A stretch of DNA of 33,734 nt from an uncultured Alphaproteobacteria bacterium. GTDB lineage: Bacteria > Pseudomonadota > Alphaproteobacteria > Micavibrionales > Micavibrionaceae. Both the position numbers and the translations under genes were made by a program. Positions 7,501 through 15,734 of this stretch are shown here, piece by piece. The notes under the pieces were generated by a model that saw only the letters and a program-made list of their open reading frames with translations, made no database searches and had not been told where the DNA came from. The stretch's first letter is position 1. Every line of letters begins with the position of its first letter. The stretch lies in NCBI GenBank assembly GCA_946481105.1, contig CAMLMM010000012.1, forward strand, positions 1 to 33,734, written 5' to 3'.

Positions 7501-8925
7501 ATGAGTTCAGATATTCTCATAGTTGATGACGAGTCCGATATCCGCAATTTGATTGCCGGAATTTTAGAGGATGAAGGATATAAAACCGCGCAGGCAGAAA
7601 ATGCCGCGAAGGCGTTTGAGCAATTAAACTCACGCAGCTTTTCCATGGTCGTTCTGGATATCTGGCTGCAGAACAGCGAATATGACGGCCTCGAAATTCT
7701 GGAGCGCATTAAACGCGAATATCCGGATATGCCGGTGGTGATGATTTCCGGTCATGGTACAATCGAGACGGCTGTCAAAGCCATCAAGATGGGTGCCTAT
7801 GATTTCATTGAAAAACCCTTTAAGACGGACCGCCTGCTGCTGATGGTCGCGCGGGCACTGGAAACCGCGGCGTTGCGTCGTGAGAATGCCGCGTTGCGGA
7901 TGACACAGGAAATTTCTGCCGAGATGGTAGGGCATTCAGCCGAGGCGCAGGCTTTGCGTCAGATGCTGGATAAAATCGCCGGTACCAACAGCCGTGTCAT
8001 GATTTCCGGCCCCGCCGGGTCAGGTAAGGAAGTCGCCGCGCGTTATATTCATGCCAAGTCAATGCGCGCCAAGCGTCCCTTTATTGCATTGAATTGTGCG
8101 TCCCTGAATCCGGAGCGTCTGGAGCAGGAATTATTCGGCATTGAACAGAATGGCAAGACCGTCATCGGCGTTCTGGAACGCGCCAATGGTGGGACGCTGC
8201 TTCTGGATGAAGTGGCCGATATGCCGCTGGAAACGCAGGCCAAAATTTTGCGCGTACTGCAGGAGCAAAGCTTTACTCATCTGGGCGGGCAGACACAAAT
8301 CGGCGTTGATGTCCGTATTCTGGCCTCGACCAGTCGTAACCTGGAAGAGCGCATCGACGAAGGTAAATTCCGTGAGGATTTATATTATCGCTTGAATGTG
8401 GTGCCACTGATTATCCCGCCACTGCGTGATCGCCGCGAAGATATTCCCCTGCTGGTTACCTATTTCATGGATAATATTGTCAAGCAATCCGGCGGGGTGG
8501 CACGCGCGGTATCGGATGGCGCCATGGCGGCATTCCTGAGTTATTCATGGCCGGGCAATGTGCGTCAGCTGAAAAACCTGGTTGAATGGATGATGATCCT
8601 GTCTGGCAATCAGGCGGGGACAGAACCAATTCAGGCATCGGACCTGCCGCCGGAAATTGCCGATACCATGCATGCTACCCTGAAGGGCGGCGACTGGCAG
8701 ACGGATATGATTTCCCTGCCGTTGCGTGAAGCCCGTGAGGTTTTTGAGCGTGAATATCTGCTGGCGCAGATCAACCGTTTCGGCGGAAATGTGTCGCGCA
8801 CAGCGCAATTTGTCGGCATGGAACGTTCGGCTCTGCACCGGAAACTGAAATCACTCCATATCGCGACATCCGATCGCGAAGATACGCCGGACGGTTATGA
8901 ACGCCCCCTCAAAATTGTCAGTTAA
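7501..8925 (+). CDS. ntrX: Response regulator NtrX (AAA+ type, GAFTGA loop missing)
   Basis: The 474-residue protein has three domains. The receiver (1-120) has the acidic pocket Asp9-Asp10, the phosphoacceptor Asp53 and Lys105. The AAA+ domain (about 143-385) has Walker A GPAGSGKE at 170-177, Walker B GTLLLDEVAD from 231 and arginine-finger region REDLYYRLN from 291. A Fis-type helix-turn-helix lies at about 428-452. Between ELFGIE (210-215) and GVLERANGGT the canonical GAFTGA loop that contacts sigma-54 is absent and replaced by a short QNGKTVI stretch. This loss is a known tendency of alphaproteobacterial NtrX and suggests it does not activate sigma-54 promoters in the classical way. Its 3' end overlaps the HAD gene by 29 bases. 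Confidence 0.95.
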   Translation: MSSDILIVDDESDIRNLIAGILEDEGYKTAQAENAAKAFEQLNSRSFSMVVLDIWLQNSEYDGLEILERIKREYPDMPVVMISGHGTIETAVKAIKMGAYDFIEKPFKTDRLLLMVARALETAALRRENAALRMTQEISAEMVGHSAEAQALRQMLDKIAGTNSRVMISGPAGSGKEVAARYIHAKSMRAKRPFIALNCASLNPERLEQELFGIEQNGKTVIGVLERANGGTLLLDEVADMPLETQAKILRVLQEQSFTHLGGQTQIGVDVRILASTSRNLEERIDEGKFREDLYYRLNVVPLIIPPLRDRREDIPLLVTYFMDNIVKQSGGVARAVSDGAMAAFLSYSWPGNVRQLKNLVEWMMILSGNQAGTEPIQASDLPPEIADTMHATLKGGDWQTDMISLPLREAREVFEREYLLAQINRFGGNVSRTAQFVGMERSALHRKLKSLHIATSDREDTPDGYERPLKIVS

Positions 8926-9616
8926 GACTGGCGGCTTACGCAAACCTGATGCCATTTTTTTTGATTGGGATGGCACCTTGATCGATAGCCTGCCTATTAT
9001 TCATGCGGCGTATAATCATACATTACAGACTTTTGGCCTGAAAGAACTGACGGCGGATGAAGCGCGTTTGAAAATTCGTAAATCGGCCCGTGAAGTTTTT
9101 CCTGAAATTTTTGGTGAGAATGCCACCACCGCGCAGGAAGTTTTTTACAATCATATTTATGCCGAGCATCTTAATCATTTAAACCCGATAGATGGCGTGA
9201 ACGACTTTTTAAGTCATGTAAGCTTGCGTGACATCAGGATGGGAATTATCAGTAATAAGCGCCATGACATCCTGCAACGGGAAGTTGACGCTTTGGGGTG
9301 GAACAAGATTTTTCCGCTGGTGGTTGGGGCAGGGATAGCAGCCCGCGATAAACCTTCACCTGATCCTTTATTGTATGCCGCCAGTCAGATTGGCCTGAAT
9401 GCACACGATCATGAAATATGGTATGTCGGTGATACCGAAACAGATATGCAGGCGGCGGTAGCGGCAGAATTTCGTCCGATTTTCATAGAACATGGTCTGG
9501 GAACTCGGGAGGATTGCATTCGCGTGGAAATTGCCCCGGTTTTTGTTACAAATTTAGGCGATTTTATAAAATTAGTTCAAAAATCAGACCAAAGAGGACG
9601 AAAAAACCTCTTGTGA
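8897..9616 (+). CDS. HAD-superfamily hydrolase, phosphoglycolate-phosphatase-like
   Basis: The 239-residue protein has the HAD catalytic motifs in order: motif I FFDWDGTLID (nucleophile Asp23, acid/base Asp25), motif II GIISNKR, the motif III lysine in RDKPSPDPL, and motif IV YVGDTETDMQAA. The helical cap between motifs I and II is of the small C1 type found in Gph and beta-phosphoglucomutase relatives. The substrate is unknown. It starts inside the last codons of ntrX in another frame, which suggests coupled translation with the regulator. A HAD phosphatase between ntrX and hfq is a recurring arrangement in alphaproteobacteria. The C-terminus is basic (DQRGRKNLL). Confidence 0.85.
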   Translation: MNAPSKLSVKTGGLRKPDAIFFDWDGTLIDSLPIIHAAYNHTLQTFGLKELTADEARLKIRKSAREVFPEIFGENATTAQEVFYNHIYAEHLNHLNPIDGVNDFLSHVSLRDIRMGIISNKRHDILQREVDALGWNKIFPLVVGAGIAARDKPSPDPLLYAASQIGLNAHDHEIWYVGDTETDMQAAVAAEFRPIFIEHGLGTREDCIRVEIAPVFVTNLGDFIKLVQKSDQRGRKNLL

Positions 9617-9675
9617 ACTGGCCGGGGCTACACTATTGTGCCGCAACAAATTCTTTGGGAGCGTGAGGCAAGTAA

Positions 9676-9948
9676 ATGACCGAGAAAAACCAAAACATTC
9701 AGGATGTGTTTTTAAACCGCATCCGCAAAGAAAAACACACTGTTACCGTGTTTCTGGTCAATGGCGTTAAACTTCAAGGTATCGTGACCTGGTTCGACAA
9801 TTTCTCACTGCTGCTGAAGCGCGACTCGCATATCCAGCTGGTTTATAAACACGCGATTTCCACGATCATGCCGTCCGGCCCTCTGTCACTTTATGATGGT
9901 GACGATGCGGCGGATTCGACAGGTACGCCTTCCGCCAACGCGGAATAG
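9676..9948 (+). CDS. hfq: RNA chaperone Hfq
   Basis: The 90-residue protein carries the whole Hfq Sm fold. The N-terminal helix [14 protein letters not shown] is followed by the Sm1 strand set with [23 protein letters not shown]. The Sm2 motif [10 protein letters not shown] includes the conserved Tyr-Lys-His of the proximal RNA-binding face. A short acidic, disordered tail ends the protein. Hfq forms hexamers that pair small RNAs with mRNAs. GGGAG and GTGAGG purine stretches lie just before the ATG. It precedes hflX by 18 bases, the usual hfq-hflX arrangement. Confidence 0.97.
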   Translation: MTEKNQNIQDVFLNRIRKEKHTVTVFLVNGVKLQGIVTWFDNFSLLLKRDSHIQLVYKHAISTIMPSGPLSLYDGDDAADSTGTPSANAE

Positions 9949-9966
9949 GCTGTTGTCGGCGCGGTG

Positions 9967-11256
9967 ATGGATACCTGTCTGGTTGTTCAGCCTATTTTTC
10001 CACCCGCCGGACCTGCCGCCGTCCAAACGCATAATGACCGTTCGGCCCAGACATTGATGGACGAGGCCGTTGGCCTTGCCGCTGCTATTGATCTTGACGT
10101 ACTGGAACCCATTCCGGCAAAAATATATAAAATCACGGCAGGTTATCTGATAGGTGAAGGCGCCCGTCAGAAAATTAAGGAACGTATCGAGGAACTCAAA
10201 CCCAGTGTTGTGATTGTCAATGCCACCTTGTCGCCCGTCCAGCAGCGTAACCTGGAACGCGAATGGCAGGCCAAGGTTATTGACCGCACCGGGCTTATTC
10301 TTGAAATTTTTGGCAGGCGTGCCCAGACCAGTGAAGGGAAGATGCAGGTTGAACTGGCCGCGCTCAGTTATCAGCGGTCGCGTCTGGTCAAATCCTGGAC
10401 CCACCTGGAACGCCAGCGCGGCGGCACCGGGTCGACGGGCGGTCCCGGTGAAACCCAGCTCGAAATTGACCGTCGCATCATCGACGATAAAATCGTGCTG
10501 CTGAAAACACAGCTGGAACAGGTCCGCAAGAACCGTGACCTGCAGCGTAAAAGCCGGGAGCGTGTGCCGTTTCCGGTAGTTGCCTTAGTGGGTTATACGA
10601 ATGCCGGGAAATCGACACTCTTCAATAAACTGACGGGTGCGAATGTCTTTGCTGAAAATCTGTTATTCGCCACGCTCGACCCCACGATGCGCCGCATGAA
10701 ACTGCCGGGCGGTCGTGATGTTATCCTGTCGGATACGGTCGGATTTATTTCGGATTTGCCAACCCATTTGATTGCCGCGTTCCGTGCAACGCTCGAGCAG
10801 GTGCAGTATGCGGATGTCATTCTGCATGTCCGCGATATTTCATCACCGGAGACGGAGGCACAACGCGCCGATGTCATATCCATTCTGAACGATCTGGAGA
10901 TTGATACGGAGCATGACGAACGTCTGATCGAAGTCCTAAATAAGACCGATATGTTGCCGGAAGATGCGGACCCGTGGCTGCGTACGCCGGAACTTCGTGG
11001 GCGGCAAATCCCGGTATCGGCGTTGACGGGCAATGGTCTTGATAATCTGCTTTCAGCAATTGAAAGAGTCATGGGCCAGAAGCAGGATGAGATGACACTG
11101 ACCATTGACGCCCATAACGGCAAGGCTTTGGCCTGGCTGCATCGACATGCTTCGGTCATCGAACGGCAGGATGAAGGTGAAACCATCACTCTGAAAGTCA
11201 TGATCGACAAGGGCGAATACCAGAAATTCTGTTCGCTTTTCATGTATATATTTTGA
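9967..11256 (+). CDS. hflX: GTPase HflX
   Basis: HflX is a ribosome-associated GTPase that splits stalled ribosomes. The N-terminal HflX domain (about 1-195) includes the glycine-rich linker RGGTGSTGGPGETQLEIDRR. The G domain follows with G1 GYTNAGKSTLFNKL, G2 at the ATLDPT region, G3 DTVGFISDLP and G4 NKTD. GTG at 9964 and ATG at 9967 are adjacent in-frame choices; I take the ATG. No strong ribosome binding site is visible, so translation may be coupled to hfq. The C-terminus ends in KFCSLFMYIF, a hydrophobic finish that looks unlike typical family members and may reflect a slightly altered 3' end next to the repeat that follows. Confidence 0.95.
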   Translation: MDTCLVVQPIFPPAGPAAVQTHNDRSAQTLMDEAVGLAAAIDLDVLEPIPAKIYKITAGYLIGEGARQKIKERIEELKPSVVIVNATLSPVQQRNLEREWQAKVIDRTGLILEIFGRRAQTSEGKMQVELAALSYQRSRLVKSWTHLERQRGGTGSTGGPGETQLEIDRRIIDDKIVLLKTQLEQVRKNRDLQRKSRERVPFPVVALVGYTNAGKSTLFNKLTGANVFAENLLFATLDPTMRRMKLPGGRDVILSDTVGFISDLPTHLIAAFRATLEQVQYADVILHVRDISSPETEAQRADVISILNDLEIDTEHDERLIEVLNKTDMLPEDADPWLRTPELRGRQIPVSALTGNGLDNLLSAIERVMGQKQDEMTLTIDAHNGKALAWLHRHASVIERQDEGETITLKVMIDKGEYQKFCSLFMYIF

Positions 11257-11266
11257 AATAAGTCCT

Positions 11267-11391
11267 CGTCATCCCCGCTTTAGGGGGGGATCCGGCCATG
11301 AGTGCAGCGAAGCTGCACAAATATTGCGCTGGATTCCCTTCCCGTCACATTCAGAAAACCTTCGGTTTTCATCGTTCCGCCGGGAATGACG
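11267..11391. repeat. Imperfect inverted repeat element with two internal hairpins
   Basis: The ends, CGTCATCCCCG at 11267-11277 and CGGGAATGACG at 11381-11391, are inverted copies with one mismatch. Inside are two perfect 7-bp hairpins: GTGCAGC/GCTGCAC at 11302-11318 and GAAAACC/GGTTTTC at 11354-11370. The layout resembles the small palindromic intergenic repeats beginning with GTCATTCCCG that are dispersed in many proteobacterial genomes. It sits between the convergent hflX and aminopeptidase genes and may also end transcription. Only one copy is in this window, so dispersal is inference. Confidence 0.6.
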
Positions 11392-11400
11392 ATTTTTCTA

Positions 11401-12855
11401 TTATGACTTTGCGTATCTTTTTTCAATCAAGGCAAACGTAGCCCGCATACCGGTATCAGCGCCACCTTTGGGACGGCCTGGACGTCCAGAGGCTTCCCAC
11501 GCATAGTGATCCAGGTGAATCCACGGCGTATCAGGAGTCACAAAATGCTGGAGGAACAGGGCCGCCGTGACTGAGCCAGCCGGATTATTGCCGCTGTTGC
11601 TCAGATCAGCAACCGGAGAGGTCACATCATTTTTGTAAGATTGCCAGAGCGGCATGTGCCAAAGCGGGTCTTCGTTCAACATGGCAATGTCCTGCAGTTC
11701 GCGGGCCAGTTTATCATCGTTCGCATACATAGCCGGAAGTTCAAACCCCAGCGCCGAACGCGCGGCCCCGGTCAATGTGGAATAATCAATCAGCAGGTCA
11801 GGCTTTTCCTCGCAGGCGAGTGTCAGGCAATCCGCCATGACCAAACGGCCCTCGGCATCCGTATTCCCGATTTCAACCGTGAGCCCCTGGCGTGATTGAA
11901 GTATATCGCTCGGGCGGTAGGCGCGGCCCGAAACAGAGTTTTCGACGCAGGGAATAAGAACACGCAGACGCACGGGTAATTCGAGTGCCATGATCATCAG
12001 CGCTGTCCCGAGTGCCATGGCCGCGCCACCCATATCTTTTTTCATCAGCAGCATGGCGGCGGACGGTTTCAGGTCATAGCCGCCTGTATCGAAACAGACA
12101 CCTTTGCCCACTAGCGTGACTTTCGGATCACTGGCTTTGCCCCAGGTAAATTCCGCCAGACGCGGGCGGCGGTCACTGCCATCGCCCACGGCATATATCA
12201 GGGGGAAATTTTCGGCCAGCAAATCCTTGTCTTCAGTGACGCGAGACTTGGCTTTAAAATTTCGGGCGACCATCATAACGGCATCAGCCAAGGCCTGTGG
12301 CCCCAGTGCATTCGGCGGCAGGTTAATCAGGTTGCGCACCAGATAGACAGCGCGTGTCATAGCCATCACGCGCTGTTTATCGGCAGCTTCAGGCCATACC
12401 AGTGATGGAAATTCACTGCGCATTTTTTTGAATGCGCTGAAGCGATAGGCGTTTAACAGCCAGCCGGTCACTACTTTATTGGCTTCGTCTTCGGTTAGTT
12501 TCGTATCATTCAGTGTGTATGTTCCCTGAGGTAATTTCTCCATCGCAGAGCAGATACTATAGAGACCGATTGTGTCAGGCATGCCGGCATAGACCGTATC
12601 GATCTTGCCCGAGTCTTTATAGGTGATGCTTATAGTGTCGGCTTGGGCTGCCCAGTTTTGGGATGCAAATAATGCCTGCAGGTTTTTATCCTGTTTTTTT
12701 GCCCATGTCGCAAACTGCCCGGTCTTTACCAATACCAGGGATATCGCCCCGGATTTGGATCCGGTCAGCAGGTCGGGCAGGGACAGCAGGTCGAATGCCG
12801 GAGTGTTTTTGGCAGAAGTTTTCTTGGTAACGGGCTTTTTACGGGCGGCAGGCAT
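11401..12855 (-). CDS. Leucyl aminopeptidase family (M17) metallopeptidase
   Basis: This is a cytosolic two-metal aminopeptidase of family M17, which usually forms hexamers. Numbered from the ATG at 12855, the catalytic set is complete: Lys251 and Asp256 in VGKGVCFDTGG, Asp274 in KKDMGG, and NTDAEGR at 331-337, which holds the metal-binding Asp333 and Glu335 and the catalytic Arg337. The start at 12855 follows an AGAGGA ribosome binding site with 7-base spacing. An upstream extension to 12963 encodes non-family residues and is rejected. The protein is 484 residues, about the family norm, with a basic Ala/Lys-rich N-terminus (MPAARKKPVTKKTSAK). It is divergent from the Ala-rich gene at 12986. 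Substrate preference within M17 cannot be read. Confidence 0.93.
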   Translation of the reverse strand: MPAARKKPVTKKTSAKNTPAFDLLSLPDLLTGSKSGAISLVLVKTGQFATWAKKQDKNLQALFASQNWAAQADTISITYKDSGKIDTVYAGMPDTIGLYSICSAMEKLPQGTYTLNDTKLTEDEANKVVTGWLLNAYRFSAFKKMRSEFPSLVWPEAADKQRVMAMTRAVYLVRNLINLPPNALGPQALADAVMMVARNFKAKSRVTEDKDLLAENFPLIYAVGDGSDRRPRLAEFTWGKASDPKVTLVGKGVCFDTGGYDLKPSAAMLLMKKDMGGAAMALGTALMIMALELPVRLRVLIPCVENSVSGRAYRPSDILQSRQGLTVEIGNTDAEGRLVMADCLTLACEEKPDLLIDYSTLTGAARSALGFELPAMYANDDKLARELQDIAMLNEDPLWHMPLWQSYKNDVTSPVADLSNSGNNPAGSVTAALFLQHFVTPDTPWIHLDHYAWEASGRPGRPKGGADTGMRATFALIEKRYAKS

Positions 12856-12985
12856 GACGAATCCTCTGTGGTTGGACATGAAAGGTAACATAGAAAACAA
12901 ACTTGCCAAGTCATTGTTGTCATAAACAAATTTTAACTTTTCAAAATTAACATAAACAGACAATGGTTATGTGAGGGGTAAGTTT

Positions 12986-13738
12986 ATGGTGCAAGATAAT
13001 AAAGTAGATACAAAGGCATTGGCAGATAAAGCAGTTGATGCAGCGACGGATGCGGCAGTCAATGCGGCAACGAAAGGGGTTATGGATGCTGTAACCAGAA
13101 AAATGCCGCTGGCGGGTATGGCGGCGGGTCTTCTTCGTGATGGTGTTCCGGCAACGCCCGAGGCAGCGGCTAAGGGTGTCGGTAATGAATTGTTCAATAA
13201 ATTTGTGCCGGGTGCACAACTTGTCCGTGATGTGGTAGATGGGAAAGGAATTACCGCGTCCGGTGTTGCTGGCGCTGTGGCTGGACCCGTGGGTGGCATT
13301 GTTGTTGATGCGCTGGGTGTGGGCGATAAGGGAATATCCACGCATGATTTAAAAGGCGTTGCAGGGAATCTTGCCGACCGGGCCGGAAGTGTGGGCACCA
13401 GTCTGGGCGACACCTTAAAAGGAATTACGATGCCATCTATCGCCTTGCCGGATTTGGGCAGTGCCTTCAAGGGCATGGCCAGTGGAATCGCGACCGAAAC
13501 TTCGGCGGCGGCGTTAACGGCGGCACCAGTTGACGTGGCTCCGGCAGCTACAACGACAACGGCGTTTGCCAATGCCTCGCAGGGCGACATACGCCGACGC
13601 GACGCTGAGATCGAAGCCGCGCAAACAGCGGATATTGATAGGCGGGCCAAGGAAATGGGAGAAAGCCATACCAGCCGTTTTGGAACAGATACTTACCGCA
13701 ATGCACTCCGGCAGGTTCAGCACCTGCCAAGGCGCTAG
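12986..13738 (+). CDS. Ala/Gly-rich protein of unknown function with glycine-zipper-like segment
   Basis: I do not recognise this 250-residue protein. The ATG at 12986 has a GAGGGG ribosome binding site 7 bases upstream; a GTG at 12971 would place the start before that site and is rejected. Residues 8-38 form an Ala/Asp/Lys-rich amphipathic helix. Residues about 92-112 (SGVAGAVAGPVGGIVVDALG) are a glycine-zipper-like hydrophobic hairpin that could insert into or lie on a membrane. Residues 175-197 are an Ala/Thr-rich linker, and the C-terminal 50 residues are charged and helical. There is no signal peptide. It has its own terminator and is followed by another orphan with similar composition and style, so the two may be related in function. 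Secretion, membrane association or a structural role are all possible. Confidence 0.6.
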   Translation: MVQDNKVDTKALADKAVDAATDAAVNAATKGVMDAVTRKMPLAGMAAGLLRDGVPATPEAAAKGVGNELFNKFVPGAQLVRDVVDGKGITASGVAGAVAGPVGGIVVDALGVGDKGISTHDLKGVAGNLADRAGSVGTSLGDTLKGITMPSIALPDLGSAFKGMASGIATETSAAALTAAPVDVAPAATTTTAFANASQGDIRRRDAEIEAAQTADIDRRAKEMGESHTSRFGTDTYRNALRQVQHLPRR

Positions 13739-13746
13739 GGGTAAGG

Positions 13747-13773
13747 AAGCCACTAATTTTTGGTGGCTTTTTT
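13747..13773 (+). terminator. Intrinsic terminator after the 12986-13738 gene
   Basis: A 7-bp stem AAGCCAC/GTGGCTT (13747-13753 with 13763-13769) with a 9-base loop is followed by a run of six T. It starts 8 bases after the stop codon and is a classical Rho-independent terminator. Confidence 0.85.
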
Positions 13774-13861
13774 CCTAGTTTCGGCTTATAATATTCATAA
13801 GTTCTTTACCTTTGGTTTATAAAATAATTTTACAGAATTGTAAAAAATAAAAGGTGTGTGT

Positions 13862-15223
13862 ATGGGAATATTTTCGGGAATTGGTGAGCAGTTTAGACGC
13901 GATGTGCAGTCGGGGTTGCGCAATGAAGTTGACCGGGCCCAGCATCAAGCGCGTACCGAAGCCCGCATGGCAGTGTATCACCAGATAGAGCGCCCCATGG
14001 TTAATGCGGTTGAACGTACCATGGGTGGTCTGGAGCGTCAGGCCGTGGGCGGTTTCCGTGATTTTGCTTATCGCACTGCCGGGATGGAAGATCCCGGATA
14101 TCGTGGGCGCGGTGGGTATTATCCTGGGACACCCGGCTTTAATCCATACGCGGGAAACCCTTATCCAAACCATTACCCTGCACCCCAGGCTGCTGGTGGT
14201 TATGGTCAGCAATATGGTCAATATCGTCAGCGCCCAGAGCCTGAAATCAGTGAACAGCAGCGCGCTGCTCTGTACCGCCAACAATATCGCCGCGAACATG
14301 GTCTGCCTGATAATGCCCCAGTCCCCGGTTATGGGACGGGTGCGGCTTCGCCCCCGCCTTCAGCGACGACAGCACCAGCGGCAACCCCGTCGGCGCCGCC
14401 GGTTGCAGCTCCAACGACAACAGTTGCCGCACCGGCAGCTCCCGCTGCGCCAGTTGCAAAGCCGGTTGAACTGGCCGTTCAGCAACAGCAGGCCTATCTT
14501 AAAATTCTTGGGTACGAAGGCAAACTGGATGGCAAGGCTGAGAATGCCGAAGCCGCAATGCGCAAATATGCCCATGACAAAAATATTCCGATGAAGGATG
14601 GCAAGCTGGATGTCAATGCCGTCAACCAGTCGCTGCTGGACGAAATGAAACATGGCGACAAAGCCAAAGCCTTTATGGACAAAGCACGCAAGGACATCAC
14701 CAGCGGAAAATTCACCGCCGATGAAGTCAAGGCCGCACAGTGGGTATTGAAAGAACAGCAGGGCAGTGACATGCCGAAGTCCCTGAAAAACGGGATGATG
14801 GATGGCGTTCCAGGCAAGGAAACCAAAGGACTTGCTAAAGAGCCGTTTGATTATAAACGTCCAATGCCTGCAGCGCCTGCCGCCCCAGCCGCGACTCCGC
14901 CAGCGGCAGTTCCATCCGTTCAGGCATCAGTTACGCTGCCGTCTCTTCAAGAAGAGTTTGGCAAAGCGTCGCGTGTTGACGTGATGGAAGAACTTCGTCG
15001 GCAGCATGCTGTGGCCCAGAAGGTCGTCAATGGTAGAGATATGGAATCGCCCGACGCCGTCACTCTTACTGAGATGGCTGGTCTTGATCCAAATAAATAT
15101 TTGGAAATGAAAAATGGTAGTGATGTAAAACTGGATAATAAAGCCGCACCTGCCGGTCCGGCTCAGGATGCGTCAAGCAATATGGCGATGACCCGGAAAC
15201 TGGATACGATGGGGATGGGCTGA
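13862..15223 (+). CDS. Large low-complexity protein with two peptidoglycan-binding-like segments
   Basis: I do not recognise this 453-residue protein as a whole. The ATG at 13862 has an AAAAGGTG site upstream; the in-frame GTG at 13856 lies too close to it. Residues 1-65 are charged helices (QFRRDVQSGLRNEVDRAQHQ). Residues 75-125 are Gly/Tyr/Pro-rich. Residues 160-205 are an Ala/Pro/Thr linker. Residues 206-260 resemble a PG_binding_1 repeat (AYLKILGYEGKLDG, then AAMRKYAHDKNIP). Residues 289-327 look like a second, degenerate copy ending MMDGVPGKETKGLAKE. Residues 335-352 are another Ala/Pro linker, and the C-terminus has a helical region (SLQEEFGKASRVDVMEELRR). No signal peptide is visible, which is odd for a wall-binding protein and leaves export by another route or a non-wall role open. 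Confidence 0.6.
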   Translation: MGIFSGIGEQFRRDVQSGLRNEVDRAQHQARTEARMAVYHQIERPMVNAVERTMGGLERQAVGGFRDFAYRTAGMEDPGYRGRGGYYPGTPGFNPYAGNPYPNHYPAPQAAGGYGQQYGQYRQRPEPEISEQQRAALYRQQYRREHGLPDNAPVPGYGTGAASPPPSATTAPAATPSAPPVAAPTTTVAAPAAPAAPVAKPVELAVQQQQAYLKILGYEGKLDGKAENAEAAMRKYAHDKNIPMKDGKLDVNAVNQSLLDEMKHGDKAKAFMDKARKDITSGKFTADEVKAAQWVLKEQQGSDMPKSLKNGMMDGVPGKETKGLAKEPFDYKRPMPAAPAAPAATPPAAVPSVQASVTLPSLQEEFGKASRVDVMEELRRQHAVAQKVVNGRDMESPDAVTLTEMAGLDPNKYLEMKNGSDVKLDNKAAPAGPAQDASSNMAMTRKLDTMGMG

Positions 15224-15248
15224 TGGCCTAACCACATTCGCCAATAAA

Positions 15249-15273
15249 AAAGGGCCACATCATGTGGCCCTTT
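15249..15273. terminator. Bidirectional intrinsic terminator between convergent genes
   Basis: The segment AAAGGGCCACAT-C-ATGTGGCCCTTT is a near-perfect palindrome flanked by A-rich sequence on the left and T-rich sequence on the right. It lies 25 bases after the stop at 15223 and 26 bases after the cspA stop on the other strand, so it can end transcripts from both sides. Confidence 0.85.
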
Positions 15274-15298
15274 GAATTCTTATATAGGCTATAAAATA

Positions 15299-15502
15299 TT
15301 AAACAGCCTGAATATTAACTGCAGCAGTTTTGCCGCGGTTGGTTTCCAGTTCGTAGGAAACTTTTTGTCCTTCGTTCAGGGTTTTGAAGCCAGAGCGTTC
15401 GACAGCAGAAATGTGAACAAACACATCTTTCCCGCCATCATCAGGAACGATAAACCCAAAGCCTTTTTGTCCGTTAAACCATTTTACTGTACCAGTAGCC
15501 AT
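15299..15502 (-). CDS. cspA: Cold-shock protein, CspA family
   Basis: The 67-residue protein is a single cold-shock domain: [17 protein letters not shown] contains RNP1 (KGFGFI) and [10 protein letters not shown] contains RNP2. It binds single-stranded RNA and DNA and acts as an RNA chaperone. The ATG at 15502 is chosen because an AAGGA site lies 9 bases upstream; an in-frame ATG three codons earlier overlaps that site. About 180 bases without a gene separate the start from the carD terminator, which would allow the long 5' untranslated leader typical of regulated csp genes, though I cannot point to a defined promoter. Confidence 0.93.
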   Translation of the reverse strand: MATGTVKWFNGQKGFGFIVPDDGGKDVFVHISAVERSGFKTLNEGQKVSYELETNRGKTAAVNIQAV

Positions 15503-15683
15503 TCTATGCATCCTTAGTGAGTGTTAAAGTTAGTCAGTCGTCTTAGGTGGGTAGTGAGGCGCATAGTTTAGGTACACGTCTGCCATAGTCACCGCAGAAA
15601 CTCGGGCTACAATACGCCAGTTTTGGAAACTTGTATAGTAGGCATGTTTTGGGGATAGTCGGATTAAAAATGGAACTAAAAGC

Positions 15684-15710
15684 AAAATCCCCTCACGCAG
15701 AGGGGATTTT
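15684..15710 (-). terminator. Intrinsic terminator of carD
   Basis: A perfect 10-bp stem AAAATCCCCT/AGGGGATTTT (15684-15693 with 15701-15710) encloses a 7-base loop. It lies 25 bases downstream of the carD stop on the minus strand and is followed there by GCTTTT. Confidence 0.8.
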
Positions 15711-15734
15711 GTCTTAGATCACAGGAGGTAAGTT

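Noticed and set aside
10593..11243. A 216-codon open frame antisense to hflX.
   Set aside because: It mirrors the GTPase domain of a certain gene; its composition is Ser/Arg-rich as expected for a reverse-strand shadow.
12967..13650. A 227-codon open frame antisense to the Ala/Gly-rich gene.
   Set aside because: The plus-strand frame has a good ribosome binding site and a terminator just after its stop; the antisense frame has neither and is Ala/Pro/Ser-rich from reading Ala/Gly codons backwards.
12986..13738. Colicin-like or pore-forming toxin call based on the glycine-zipper segment.
   Set aside because: Glycine-rich hydrophobic hairpins are common in many proteins and no immunity gene or toxin domain is present.
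12856..15298. Genomic island or prophage around the two orphan genes.
   Set aside because: No integrase, tRNA, direct repeats or phage genes are visible, and the flanks are ordinary core genes.
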